A stretch of DNA of 6,173 bases from Promethearchaeota archaeon. GTDB lineage: Archaea > Asgardarchaeota > Lokiarchaeia > Sigynarchaeales > SOKP01. Positions 1-5,989 of this stretch are shown here, in pieces. The stretch is taken from assembly GCA_004524425.1 (NCBI GenBank), contig SDNN01000173.1, forward strand, positions 1 through 6,173. The letters are read 5' to 3'. The position numbers were made by a program, and so were the translations under genes. Within the stretch, counting starts at the first letter, position 1, and every line of letters starts with the position of its first letter. Under the pieces are notes generated by a model. That model saw only the letters and a program-made list of their open reading frames with translations. It did not search any database and was not told the origin of the DNA.

Positions 1-4
1 AAAA

Positions 5-877
5 ATGAAAGAAACTGAAGAAAACATCGCAATTAAATTATTAAACGGAAAAATAAGGGATTATGAATTAGAGCCAAATGAAGATAAATCATTAACAGAA
101 TTATTGGCATACATTTCCATGTTTATTAAAGGAGTTGAATATGAAAGGATCTATAAATTTTATGATTTGATAATAAATAATAATTATGACTTTGATCGTT
201 TTCTGAAAAAATTAAACTCCTTAAAATTATTAAGAGTAAAAGAAAATTTTATTCACAAAATTAATCATTTAGGTCGTTCTATAGCGAAATCATTCTTGAC
301 GGTTGAGAAGAGTTTAGAAATAATAGATAAGTTAAAAAATGAGGATGTAAAATCAGTATTGGATTTAGCTCTGGAACTTAAACCAATTAGAAATGTATAT
401 CTTTCTCGAAAAGTAGTAGCTGAATTATCAAAAAATGTCAACATGAAATATTTCTCAAACAATTTTTTTAGTGCTAGCGTTCTGTCTCTAATGAATGCAG
501 AATATGTAAAAAAAAAAAAGAATTTTTCCCGCGACTTCATTGAATTGATATTGAAATGGATCAATAATATTTTTAATTGCAATTGTAAAGATAACCCCTA
601 TTGTGATTGTGGCAGACTTAATTTAGAAAAAATTATATTAAAATTGAGAGTCGAAGAGCAATTTTCAATCGAACGGATTTCTCAATATTTAGAGGAGGAA
701 TATCAAATCTTAGTTTTTAAGGGCGATGTTATTGATTATTTAGAAAATTTAATTTATTCCATTGAAAGCATTAAAAACATCATGGAAGGAATAAAAGAAA
801 TTCCTTTAAATTTTGAACAAGAAGTTACACAATTTCCTAAAATTGTGGAGCAAATTAAAGGAATAATTCTTAGATAG
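5..877 (+). CDS. C-terminal part of a probable archaeal DEAH-type helicase (DUF5814-like tail), cut by the left edge
   Basis: This frame is open to the window edge, so the ATG at 5 may be an internal methionine of a longer gene. The visible 290 residues contain no helicase motor motifs. The start (ETEENIAIKLLNGK, residues 3-16) resembles the linker that follows helicase domain 2 in archaeal Ski2/DEAH-like helicases. Residues 60-110 look like a winged-helix/ratchet segment, with a LGRSIAKSFLTVE stretch (89-101). Residues 192-203 hold a compact cysteine cluster, CNCKDNPYCDCG (C-x-C-x5-C-x-C-G), followed by a helical tail that includes KGDVIDYLENLIYSIESI (239-256). From memory, this cluster and tail are typical of archaeal helicases annotated as DUF5814, which act on nucleic acid in the cytoplasm. 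The family assignment is recall, not a search. A stand-alone protein made only of this C-terminal region is the main alternative. The stop is TAG at 875-877, followed by a T-rich stretch. Confidence 0.66.
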   Translation: MKETEENIAIKLLNGKIRDYELEPNEDKSLTELLAYISMFIKGVEYERIYKFYDLIINNNYDFDRFLKKLNSLKLLRVKENFIHKINHLGRSIAKSFLTVEKSLEIIDKLKNEDVKSVLDLALELKPIRNVYLSRKVVAELSKNVNMKYFSNNFFSASVLSLMNAEYVKKKKNFSRDFIELILKWINNIFNCNCKDNPYCDCGRLNLEKIILKLRVEEQFSIERISQYLEEEYQILVFKGDVIDYLENLIYSIESIKNIMEGIKEIPLNFEQEVTQFPKIVEQIKGIILR

Positions 878-908
878 ATTTTTTAAATAATAAAATGAAT
901 TATTTTAT
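878..908 (+). terminator. Possible T-rich terminator after the helicase-like gene
   Basis: Directly after the stop there is a run of six T (879-884). It is followed by a short all-AT inverted repeat, with arms of 7 bases at 890-896 and 902-908 around a GAATT loop. Archaeal termination mostly depends on U-rich stretches, so the T run is the better part of the evidence. The hairpin is weak and could be chance in such AT-rich DNA. Confidence 0.3.
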
Positions 909-921
909 ATTAGAAATTGAA

Positions 922-932
922 TTTTTTTTAAA
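922..932 (+). promoter_or_regulatory. Candidate TATA-like box for the longin-like gene at 983
   Basis: Eight T followed by three A gives a TTTTTAAA box at 925-932 in the 105-base gap before the next gene. An archaeal start site about 25 bases downstream would fall near 955 and leave a leader of about 27 bases before the ATG at 983. No Shine-Dalgarno-like purine stretch is well placed in that leader. In DNA this AT-rich such boxes are common, so support is modest. Confidence 0.3.
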
Positions 933-982
933 GGCTCACACATTAAAAAAATAATCCTCCGAAGAAAATCAAGAGTGTAAAA

Positions 983-1936
983 ATGTTATACACTATTTTT
1001 CTTTACCAAAGTAAAAGTGGTTTGTTAATTTATGACAAGAATTTTCAGAATATTAGCGATGGTAAAATGGAGCTTTTTGCTTCATTCTTTTCTGCGTTAA
1101 AGTCTTTTATTGGAGAAATGGTTTTGGAAGGATCAAAAGAATTGAAGAATATTGAATTGGGAGATTATACTGTTTTGATCACACCTATAAGTGAGATTAA
1201 TGCGGATTTAGTACTAATTGGAGATAAGGATGATCACAAACAAATTAATAAAATGATTCCAAAATTAGTTAAAACCATTCTAAAGCATCAAGAAATCTTT
1301 CTAAATTGGAAGGGAAATAGGGTAGACTTTGAAATTTTAGACCAACCAATATCAGAATTGATTTCCTCGAACAAGAAATTGATCGGTGAAAAATCTCTCA
1401 TTGAAAAACCAGATGTGGTCTTAAAATCGATATGGGGGCACAGAAAAGATCTTACTCCTCAAGAAATAGAAAATTTAAAATTAGAAATGAATATTTTAGA
1501 AAACAAGATTGAGGATTCACCAAGTCTCCCTAATAAGTTAATTATTTTAGAAAAATTAGTGGAAATCTCAGAAAAAATTAAGGATGACCAAAATTTCATC
1601 AGATATCAACAAAAAATAAAAGAAACTAAGGATGAAATTAGAGATACTACTATAAAATTAAATTACTATCTGGAAAAAATTAAAAAAACAATTAACCAAG
1701 CAGTTGCTAATTTAAGAAATAAACCTATTCAAGAGGGAGATTACAAAGACGTGTATTTGAACTTATTTTCATTTAGCAACAAACTAAAATACATGACCGA
1801 CGATGATAAATGGAAACAATATAGGAAGTATGCTGACGTAATTATAAACAGAGAAGAGGTTTCTAGAGAGGAGCTATCCAGCGTAATTTCCGAAATATTA
1901 AAAATGAAGGAAAATATAGAGGATTATTTAAACTAA
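983..1936 (+). CDS. Longin/roadblock-like domain protein with a long helical C-terminal tail
   Basis: Residues 1-105 read as a longin-like alpha/beta domain. A first beta hairpin (MLYTIFLYQSKSGLLIYDKNF, split around 10/11) is followed by a long helix with LFASFFSALKSFIGEMV (31-47). Three strands come next, including DYTVLITPI (61-69) and ADLVLIGDKDD (74-84), and then a closing helix (86-107). This strand-strand-helix order and the 'FFSAL..F..EM' helix are typical of small GTPase-associated longin/roadblock proteins abundant in Asgard archaea. Residues 150-317 are charged, Lys/Glu-rich and almost entirely helical, with probable coiled coil around 159-240; no enzyme motif is visible. No signal peptide or membrane segment is seen, so it is probably cytoplasmic, perhaps at membranes through a partner. 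A role as a GTPase regulator or adaptor is inferred from the fold only. It converges with the DRG-like GTPase gene 55 bases away. The ATG at 983 fits because the domain begins at once. Confidence 0.72.
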   Translation: MLYTIFLYQSKSGLLIYDKNFQNISDGKMELFASFFSALKSFIGEMVLEGSKELKNIELGDYTVLITPISEINADLVLIGDKDDHKQINKMIPKLVKTILKHQEIFLNWKGNRVDFEILDQPISELISSNKKLIGEKSLIEKPDVVLKSIWGHRKDLTPQEIENLKLEMNILENKIEDSPSLPNKLIILEKLVEISEKIKDDQNFIRYQQKIKETKDEIRDTTIKLNYYLEKIKKTINQAVANLRNKPIQEGDYKDVYLNLFSFSNKLKYMTDDDKWKQYRKYADVIINREEVSREELSSVISEILKMKENIEDYLN

Positions 1937-1958
1937 TTTTACTAAATTCAAATACCTA

Positions 1959-1980
1959 CTTTTAGTTTGCTTTTTTTCTT
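1959..1980 (+). terminator. T-rich tract between the convergent genes, probable terminator of the longin-like gene
   Basis: The 55-base gap between the two convergent stops carries a T-dominated stretch ending in TTTTTTTCTT (1971-1980), 23-44 bases after the + strand stop. This fits archaeal U-tract termination for the + strand gene. The same tract is A-rich on the - strand, so it would not serve the GTPase gene equally well, and no clear U tract for that gene was found inside the gap. Confidence 0.4.
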
Positions 1981-1991
1981 GACTTCCATTA

Positions 1992-3185
1992 TTAAATGGT
2001 GTATATTTCAATAATATCATTATCTTCGAGTTCATAATCAAGACCAACCCTTTTTCGCTGCTGACGGGCACTTTTTCGTATGATTAACGCGTGATCAAAT
2101 AGTTCAACGAAACTTTTATGAATCTTTTCTGCCACATCTCTTACATTTGAATTTTTATCAAGTATTAAAGGTCTTTCAGCAACCCTACCTGCATTGGATG
2201 TGTATATTTTTATTTTATTTAGATAGTTCAAGATTTTTTCTCCAAAATCATTTGGAAAATTACCTTTTTTAATGCTAATGGGAATTATTATCGGAAATTT
2301 TTCAGAATATTTTTCTTTTAATTCATTAAAAGAATCTTCGGTATTTGGTAAATCTCCTTTATTCGCTAAAATAATTGCCTTTTTATATACGACAGATGAA
2401 GATAATGCATCTACTACTTGATCGAGGTTTATGTTTCCATAGATTTTCACAATAGCATTATGAATACCGTTTTCGTAAACTAAATCTTTTATTTTTTCGG
2501 ATAAATCGGACATCTCGATGTTTTCTTTTGCTTCGTTAGTTAGGAAAAAGACTTGTATCTTATCTGACCCAGTTTTCTCAATGTTTATAGGCGCGGGAGG
2601 CTCATTTATTCTTATATCAGCCTCGTAGAGTTCGTTTAAGATTAGCTTCATCTGATTAGAAATGGATCTTGATAAATCAATGCAGATACATATTAAATCA
2701 CATGCTCTTAATTGAGCTAATATCTCTTTACCATTGCCAACTCCTTTGGATGCATCTTCCATGATGGCAGGCATGTCTACTATTTGAAATCTTACCTTTT
2801 TGTTCTCATAGATGCCGATTTCTGGGATAGCAGTAAATTTTCCTATTTTCTCACCTGCCGCTCCTGTCATGTAATTTAAAAGGGTCGTTTTGCCAACCCC
2901 TGGCACATAGTAATCACTAATTAAAATGATTTGGATTCCTTCTTTTTTGATTGAGAAAGGGCTTACAATCTTAGAGGTACTTTTCTGTTTTTGCTTATGT
3001 TCTTCTTGTTGGCGTCTTAACTTAGCTAGTCTAGATTTGTTTAGAGCAACAATTTTTTCAGTAGCTTTATGTTTCGGTACTAAGGATAAAAATTCTTCAA
3101 GCCGTTTTATTTTCTCATCTAGACTATTAGCATCCAAATATTTTTGATAGGCAGCTTGGGCTTCTGGTCCAATATTTGAACTCAA
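1992..3185 (-). CDS. DRG-like (Obg/DRG family) TGS-domain GTPase with altered G1 and G3 motifs
   Basis: This 397-residue protein follows the DRG layout. A basic helical N-terminus includes HKATEKIVALNKSRLAKLRR (39-58), close to the 'KNKATE..LG.LKAKLAKLR' of DRG proteins. The G domain starts with P-loop YVPGVGKT (93-100). A switch region (FTAIPEIG, 117-124) precedes G3 at DMPA (137-140). The DRG-specific insert covers about 190-262, with IHNAIVKIYGNINLDQVVDA at 241-260. G4 is intact as NKGD (275-278), G5 is SIK (304-306), and a full C-terminal TGS domain runs from about 326 to 397 (KRVGLDYELEDNDIIEIYT). Family members are cytoplasmic GTPases tied to ribosomes and translation. Here the first P-loop glycine is Tyr93 and the DxxG glycine is Ala140, so hydrolysis or switching may be altered. 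The start is TTG; a TGA lies three codons upstream and the first in-frame ATG is residue 106, inside the G domain. A small longin-like gene ends 64 bases upstream. A divergent paralogue of the normal DRG is the likeliest reading. Confidence 0.9.
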   Translation of the reverse strand: MSSNIGPEAQAAYQKYLDANSLDEKIKRLEEFLSLVPKHKATEKIVALNKSRLAKLRRQQEEHKQKQKSTSKIVSPFSIKKEGIQIILISDYYVPGVGKTTLLNYMTGAAGEKIGKFTAIPEIGIYENKKVRFQIVDMPAIMEDASKGVGNGKEILAQLRACDLICICIDLSRSISNQMKLILNELYEADIRINEPPAPINIEKTGSDKIQVFFLTNEAKENIEMSDLSEKIKDLVYENGIHNAIVKIYGNINLDQVVDALSSSVVYKKAIILANKGDLPNTEDSFNELKEKYSEKFPIIIPISIKKGNFPNDFGEKILNYLNKIKIYTSNAGRVAERPLILDKNSNVRDVAEKIHKSFVELFDHALIIRKSARQQRKRVGLDYELEDNDIIEIYTI

Positions 3186-3214
3186 TTTAAATCACATGAA
3201 TGATAACGATTGAA

Positions 3215-3234
3215 TATAATATTATAATTTAAAA
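3215..3234 (-). promoter_or_regulatory. Candidate TATA-like box for the DRG-like GTPase gene
   Basis: On the - strand the gap upstream of the GTPase holds TTTAAATTATAA (3234 down to 3223), running into the 12-base palindrome TATAATATTATA (3215-3226). A start site about 25 bases downstream of the first box would lie near 3203, leaving an 18-base leader before the TTG at 3185. The GTPase could therefore have its own promoter besides read-through from the longin-like gene. This is positional reasoning only. Confidence 0.3.
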
Positions 3235-3249
3235 CTAATTGTATTTGTA

Positions 3250-3660
3250 TTAGAAAAGGCTTTTGAATCTATCCTCTGTTTTTAATTTCAGATCTCCAAG
3301 AATTTTGTCTATTCTCTCATTAAAATCTTTAAAATATTTTTTTTTCTTTGAAAAAATATCATTTAAAGAAAAACGGTTTAAAAAGGTTTGAAGAATATTA
3401 AATAATAATTTTTTTACTACTTCAGAATCTGTTTCTTTTTCGATAATACAATATGCTAAAAGTGGATGTGTATTATCCTTATCTTCACCTGGTAGAGCAA
3501 TCATTTCACAATTACATACTAGTTTATAAGACTGTAATGAAACTACATTTATATCATCACCAAAAACCTCCTTTGTAAAGCTCTCAAGGGCAGATAGAAA
3601 ACCAGCTCTTAAGTTTGGATCTAATACTTCTGAAGAGCCATAATATTTAATTTCAATCAA
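3250..3660 (-). CDS. Small stand-alone longin/roadblock-like protein, annotated N-terminus probably too short
   Basis: From the first standard start (TTG at 3660) this encodes 136 residues. The start would fall inside a strand (LIEIKYYGSSEVLD), followed by the hallmark long helix RAGFLSALESFTKEVFGDD (18-36). Further strands follow (VSLQSYKLVCNCEMIAL, 40-56; LLAYCIIEKE, 67-76) and then a closing helix (80-96) and a Lys-rich helical tail (99-136). This matches the longin-like proteins common in Asgard archaea, but the first strand is missing. That strand is present in the same open frame upstream (see 3661-3738). There is no membrane segment or signal, so the protein is presumably cytoplasmic. 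The gene sits 64 bases upstream of the DRG-like GTPase on the same strand, which suggests co-transcription and a possible GTPase-adaptor role. That role is inferred from fold and context. Confidence 0.68.
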   Translation of the reverse strand: MIEIKYYGSSEVLDPNLRAGFLSALESFTKEVFGDDINVVSLQSYKLVCNCEMIALPGEDKDNTHPLLAYCIIEKETDSEVVKKLLFNILQTFLNRFSLNDIFSKKKKYFKDFNERIDKILGDLKLKTEDRFKSLF

Positions 3661-3738
3661 ATTTTTATTCCCTAAATTTATGCCTGTCTCGAGTATGGCG
3701 ATGAAATTCTCACTCCCTAATATTTTTCTTATACATTC
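3661..3738 (-). other. In-frame 26-codon extension encoding the likely missing N-terminus of the small longin-like protein
   Basis: Upstream of the TTG at 3660 the frame stays open for 26 codons to a TGA at 3739-3741. It reads ECIRKILGSENFIAILETG followed by INLGNKN and then the annotated start. FIAILETGINL followed by LIEIKYY would form the first beta hairpin of the longin fold. No ATG, GTG or TTG occurs in this stretch. An ATG at 3734-3736 lies in a neighbouring frame and would join this frame exactly (MYKKILGSEN...) if the five-A run at 3723-3727 were one base shorter. Alternatively, a purine-rich GGGAGTGA (3710-3717) sits seven bases before an in-frame ATC (3700-3702), which could be a non-AUG start. 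Either way the true protein is probably about 150-160 residues. Confidence 0.55.
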
Positions 3739-3747
3739 TCAAATTTT

Positions 3748-3772
3748 AATTTTATACTTGTGAATTATATTA
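3748..3772 (-). promoter_or_regulatory. Candidate TATA-like boxes for the small longin-like gene
   Basis: On the - strand two AT boxes stand upstream of the extended reading frame: TTAATATAA near 3764-3772 and GTATAAAATT near 3748-3757. The first would place transcription start near 3743, just ahead of the out-of-frame ATG at 3736. The second would place it near 3728, downstream of that ATG, and would favour a start inside the 26-codon extension. The sequence alone does not decide between them. Confidence 0.28.
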
Positions 3773-3812
3773 ATCTTTAGAATATAAAATTTTTATTCTT
3801 TTTTCCTTTATT

Positions 3813-4682
3813 TCAATCCAATTTAAGCTGCTTTTTATAAGCAATAATCGTATTTTGGAGCAAAAAACTAACAGTCATTGGACCGACCCCTCCTGGAACG
3901 GGGGTTATTTTTCCAGCCTTATCGATAATATTTTCAAAATCAACATCACCTATAATTTTATTTTCAACTCTATTGATTCCAGCATCAATTATTATCGCGC
4001 CTTGTTTTATTTTATCTGGAGTAAGAAATTTTGCTTGACCTACTGCTACAACGATGATGTCTGCCTTTTTTAAATAAGAGTTGATATCTTTAGTTGAGGT
4101 ATGACAGATTGAAACAGTGGCATTTCTTTTTAAAAACATGAAAAGGAGAGGTTTGCCTACTAGATTTGACCGATTAACAATGACAATGTCTTTTCCTTTT
4201 AGTGCAACATCATTATATTTTAATAGTGCGATAATTCCTTTAGGCGTACAAGGTGCTAATTCTTCATCATAGTCAAATAATTTTCCCCTATTTATCGGAT
4301 GGAACCCATCTACATCCTTTTGAGGAGAGATTTGGGTTAAAAATTCTGAAGTATATTCTCTTAAATTACCAGGTAATGGTAGTTGTAATAAAATACCGTG
4401 TATACTATTATTCTTGTTCAATTTATCTAGTTCTTCATTTAATGTTTCTTTTGAACAATCTTCGGGTAAAGTTACTTGGACTGAATTTATTCCTACTTCA
4501 TCACTGGTTCTGTGCTTTATCTTTACATATATTTTAGATGCAGGGTTTACCCCAACCAGAACAGTAGCTAATGTGGGTATTACATTGGTTTTTTTTACAA
4601 GAAATTCTATTTCCTTCTTTAACTCAAAATTTAATTTGTCCGCTAATTTCTTCCCATCAAGAATTTTGCTTTCAGAAAGCAT
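3813..4682 (-). CDS. folD: Bifunctional methylenetetrahydrofolate dehydrogenase / methenyltetrahydrofolate cyclohydrolase
   Basis: At 289 residues this is a full-length FolD, which interconverts 5,10-methylene-, 5,10-methenyl- and 10-formyl-tetrahydrofolate in the cytoplasm. The N-terminal catalytic domain has NPASKIYVKIKHR (46-58) with the expected Tyr52 and Lys56 (Tyr50/Lys54 in E. coli). It also has QLPLP (100-104) and KDVDGFHP (122-129) with Asp123. The NAD(P)-binding domain has VNRSNLVGKP (169-178), ATVSICHTST (188-197) and DAGIN (233-237). The C-terminal signature PVPGGVGPMT (261-270) is intact. One variation is Asn170 where most FolD proteins have glycine in GRS; Arg171 and Ser172 remain. 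The start is ATG at 4682, with an in-frame TAG six codons upstream. There is no clear ribosome-binding site. Its neighbours are not folate genes. In an Asgard archaeon it would serve the folate branch of one-carbon metabolism. Assignment is secure. Confidence 0.97.
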   Translation of the reverse strand: MLSESKILDGKKLADKLNFELKKEIEFLVKKTNVIPTLATVLVGVNPASKIYVKIKHRTSDEVGINSVQVTLPEDCSKETLNEELDKLNKNNSIHGILLQLPLPGNLREYTSEFLTQISPQKDVDGFHPINRGKLFDYDEELAPCTPKGIIALLKYNDVALKGKDIVIVNRSNLVGKPLLFMFLKRNATVSICHTSTKDINSYLKKADIIVVAVGQAKFLTPDKIKQGAIIIDAGINRVENKIIGDVDFENIIDKAGKITPVPGGVGPMTVSFLLQNTIIAYKKQLKLD

Positions 4683-4787
4683 ATCTATAGCATCTAACTA
4701 TATTGTTTTCTTAAATCTAAAAAAGAATAATTAGAATATGTCATTAAGACTTAAAGGATTTATAATTTGTTCAAGATAATGAAAATA

Positions 4788-5957
4788 TTAAATTCTCCTT
4801 TTTCTCCAGATAATGACCGCTATGACAAAAATGACTCCGATGCTAGCTAATATTATTATTAAAATCCACCAGTTAAATTCGGCTTCAAAAATCTCTTCAT
4901 TTAAGGATTCTAATTGGGTATCAAATAAATTTAAAACCTTGTATGCAAAATAAGAATTTACAATTGTAGAAACTTTATTATCAGATCCATCGGAATCATC
5001 TACAAATCCTCCATCTTGATAGTTTTGATGACTTAAAATCCACGCGATAATCTCCTCCTCTTCATCATTATCGAATTCATCTTCATCTATAGTTGCTATT
5101 CCCATTACACAGAAATATGTACTACTAATCAATGCATGTTTTGCATTATCGTCGGGATAAAAGCCTCCAAAGTCATCAGCGTCATTTTCATCATCTTCAT
5201 AAAATGATTTGAGATAATCTACAGTAGCACCCTCTCCAGGGAGTCTATCAGGGTCACTCAAGATTTCCATGGCCATTATTGCATAATAAGTATTACTAAT
5301 AGTTGCAGGTGAATTGGTGTCACCACCATAGCCAGCATTAGATCTTTTACAAGATATTATCCATGAGATTGTCTGTGAGTCATTAATGGGACTTTCGTCT
5401 AATAAGTCATATAATTCTAGCGCATGATAAGTTGAACTAAGGGTAGGTGAAGGCGCTGACGCTCTTGGTAGATAGCCTCCAGATTGCTGAAGAAGGGAGT
5501 CAATATAAGCTTCAAGGTTTCCTTCATTAGAAGATCCTATTTCAAAATCATTAACTGTATCTTGTAAAATCAAGAGGGCACTATATAGGTAATACAAGTC
5601 ATATATGGATGCATCTCCTTCATTTAGACGATTCTCTAAGCTTTCTTCCAATTCTTCGGCAAGATCAGTTGTATTTACATTTCGTTCCACAGTGCCAAAG
5701 AGATCTTTAATGGTTAATGAATCAAGATCATCCAAAATCTCCAAAGCATAAGCTGTAGCTTCAATCGAAGCATCTTTATCTTGTTCTGGAGAGTTTGAGA
5801 AGCCCTCATCTTCAACCTCACAATCATAAAGATAATCAACTAAATAAACTTTCCTTGGTTTAGCTAAGGCTACAGGGATGATGCTTAGCGTGATGATCAT
5901 GGTCAAGAAAATGACGATGATTATTCGAATTTTTGTTGTGTTCATTGAATTTTTCAA
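4788..5957 (-). CDS. Membrane-anchored extracellular prenyltransferase-like (alpha/alpha-toroid repeat) protein
   Basis: This is a 389-residue cell-surface protein. A signal peptide spans residues 1-32 (basic start, hydrophobic core 12-31, ALA before a likely cleavage after Ala32). A transmembrane helix lies at about 364-384, followed by a basic stop-transfer tail RKRRI. Between them are repeats of the prenyltransferase/squalene-cyclase toroid type. GG-turn motifs at SGGY (159-162), GYGGD (209-213), FGGFYPDD (263-270) and DGGFVDD (315-321) alternate with helices such as LSSTYHALELYDLL (173-186), ISNTYYAIMAMEIL (220-233), ISSTYFCVMGIATI (277-290) and IVNSYFAYKVLNLF (332-345). Two less regular helices precede them (64-75, 116-131). 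The zinc ligands of protein prenyltransferases and the acidic DxDD motif of cyclases are not evident, so it is probably a binding or scaffold protein rather than an enzyme. The ectodomain is strongly acidic (for example 254-262). The longest frame starts at TTG 5957; ATG at 5945 (residue 5) is an equally good start. The function is unknown. Confidence 0.82.
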   Translation of the reverse strand: MKNSMNTTKIRIIIVIFLTMIITLSIIPVALAKPRKVYLVDYLYDCEVEDEGFSNSPEQDKDASIEATAYALEILDDLDSLTIKDLFGTVERNVNTTDLAEELEESLENRLNEGDASIYDLYYLYSALLILQDTVNDFEIGSSNEGNLEAYIDSLLQQSGGYLPRASAPSPTLSSTYHALELYDLLDESPINDSQTISWIISCKRSNAGYGGDTNSPATISNTYYAIMAMEILSDPDRLPGEGATVDYLKSFYEDDENDADDFGGFYPDDNAKHALISSTYFCVMGIATIDEDEFDNDEEEEIIAWILSHQNYQDGGFVDDSDGSDNKVSTIVNSYFAYKVLNLFDTQLESLNEEIFEAEFNWWILIIILASIGVIFVIAVIIWRKRRI

Positions 5958-5969
5958 TGTCTAATTATT

Positions 5970-5987
5970 TTTATTTTTTTTAATAAA
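5970..5987 (-). promoter_or_regulatory. Candidate TATA-like box for the toroid surface-protein gene
   Basis: On the - strand, TTTATTAAA (5987 down to 5979) followed by an A-rich stretch would place a start site near 5957. That gives a leader of about 12 bases for the ATG at 5945 or an almost leaderless TTG at 5957. No Shine-Dalgarno sequence is seen, which fits a short-leader transcript. Confidence 0.33.
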
Positions 5988-5989
5988 GC

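Noticed and set aside
508..519. Run of twelve A inside the helicase-like gene, considered as a slippage or frameshift site
   Set aside because: The frame stays coherent on both sides, with the Cys cluster and helical tail in the same frame as the N-terminal part, so no frameshift is needed. The run simply encodes lysines.
265..582. Open frame of 105 codons on the - strand inside the helicase-like gene
   Set aside because: It is antisense to a well-supported coding region, has low-complexity Phe/Ser-rich composition and no recognisable domain or promoter.
2926..3147. Open frame of 73 codons on the + strand inside the GTPase gene
   Set aside because: It is the mirror of the N-terminal Lys/Glu-rich coding region, which produces Cys/Phe/Leu-rich translation on the other strand; no independent support.
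3215..3226. 12-base palindrome TATAATATTATA, considered as an operator
   Set aside because: It is made only of A and T in very AT-rich DNA and overlaps a TATA-like region, so chance or promoter composition explains it; kept only as part of the promoter candidate.
3855..4734. Three overlapping + strand open frames (3855-4073, 4253-4537, 4414-4734) across folD
   Set aside because: All are antisense to a full-length, motif-complete folD and overlap one another; their translations look random.
4788..5957. Toroid protein considered as an active protein prenyltransferase or terpene cyclase
   Set aside because: The signal peptide, C-terminal membrane anchor and absence of evident zinc ligands or an acidic catalytic motif argue against an intracellular enzyme.
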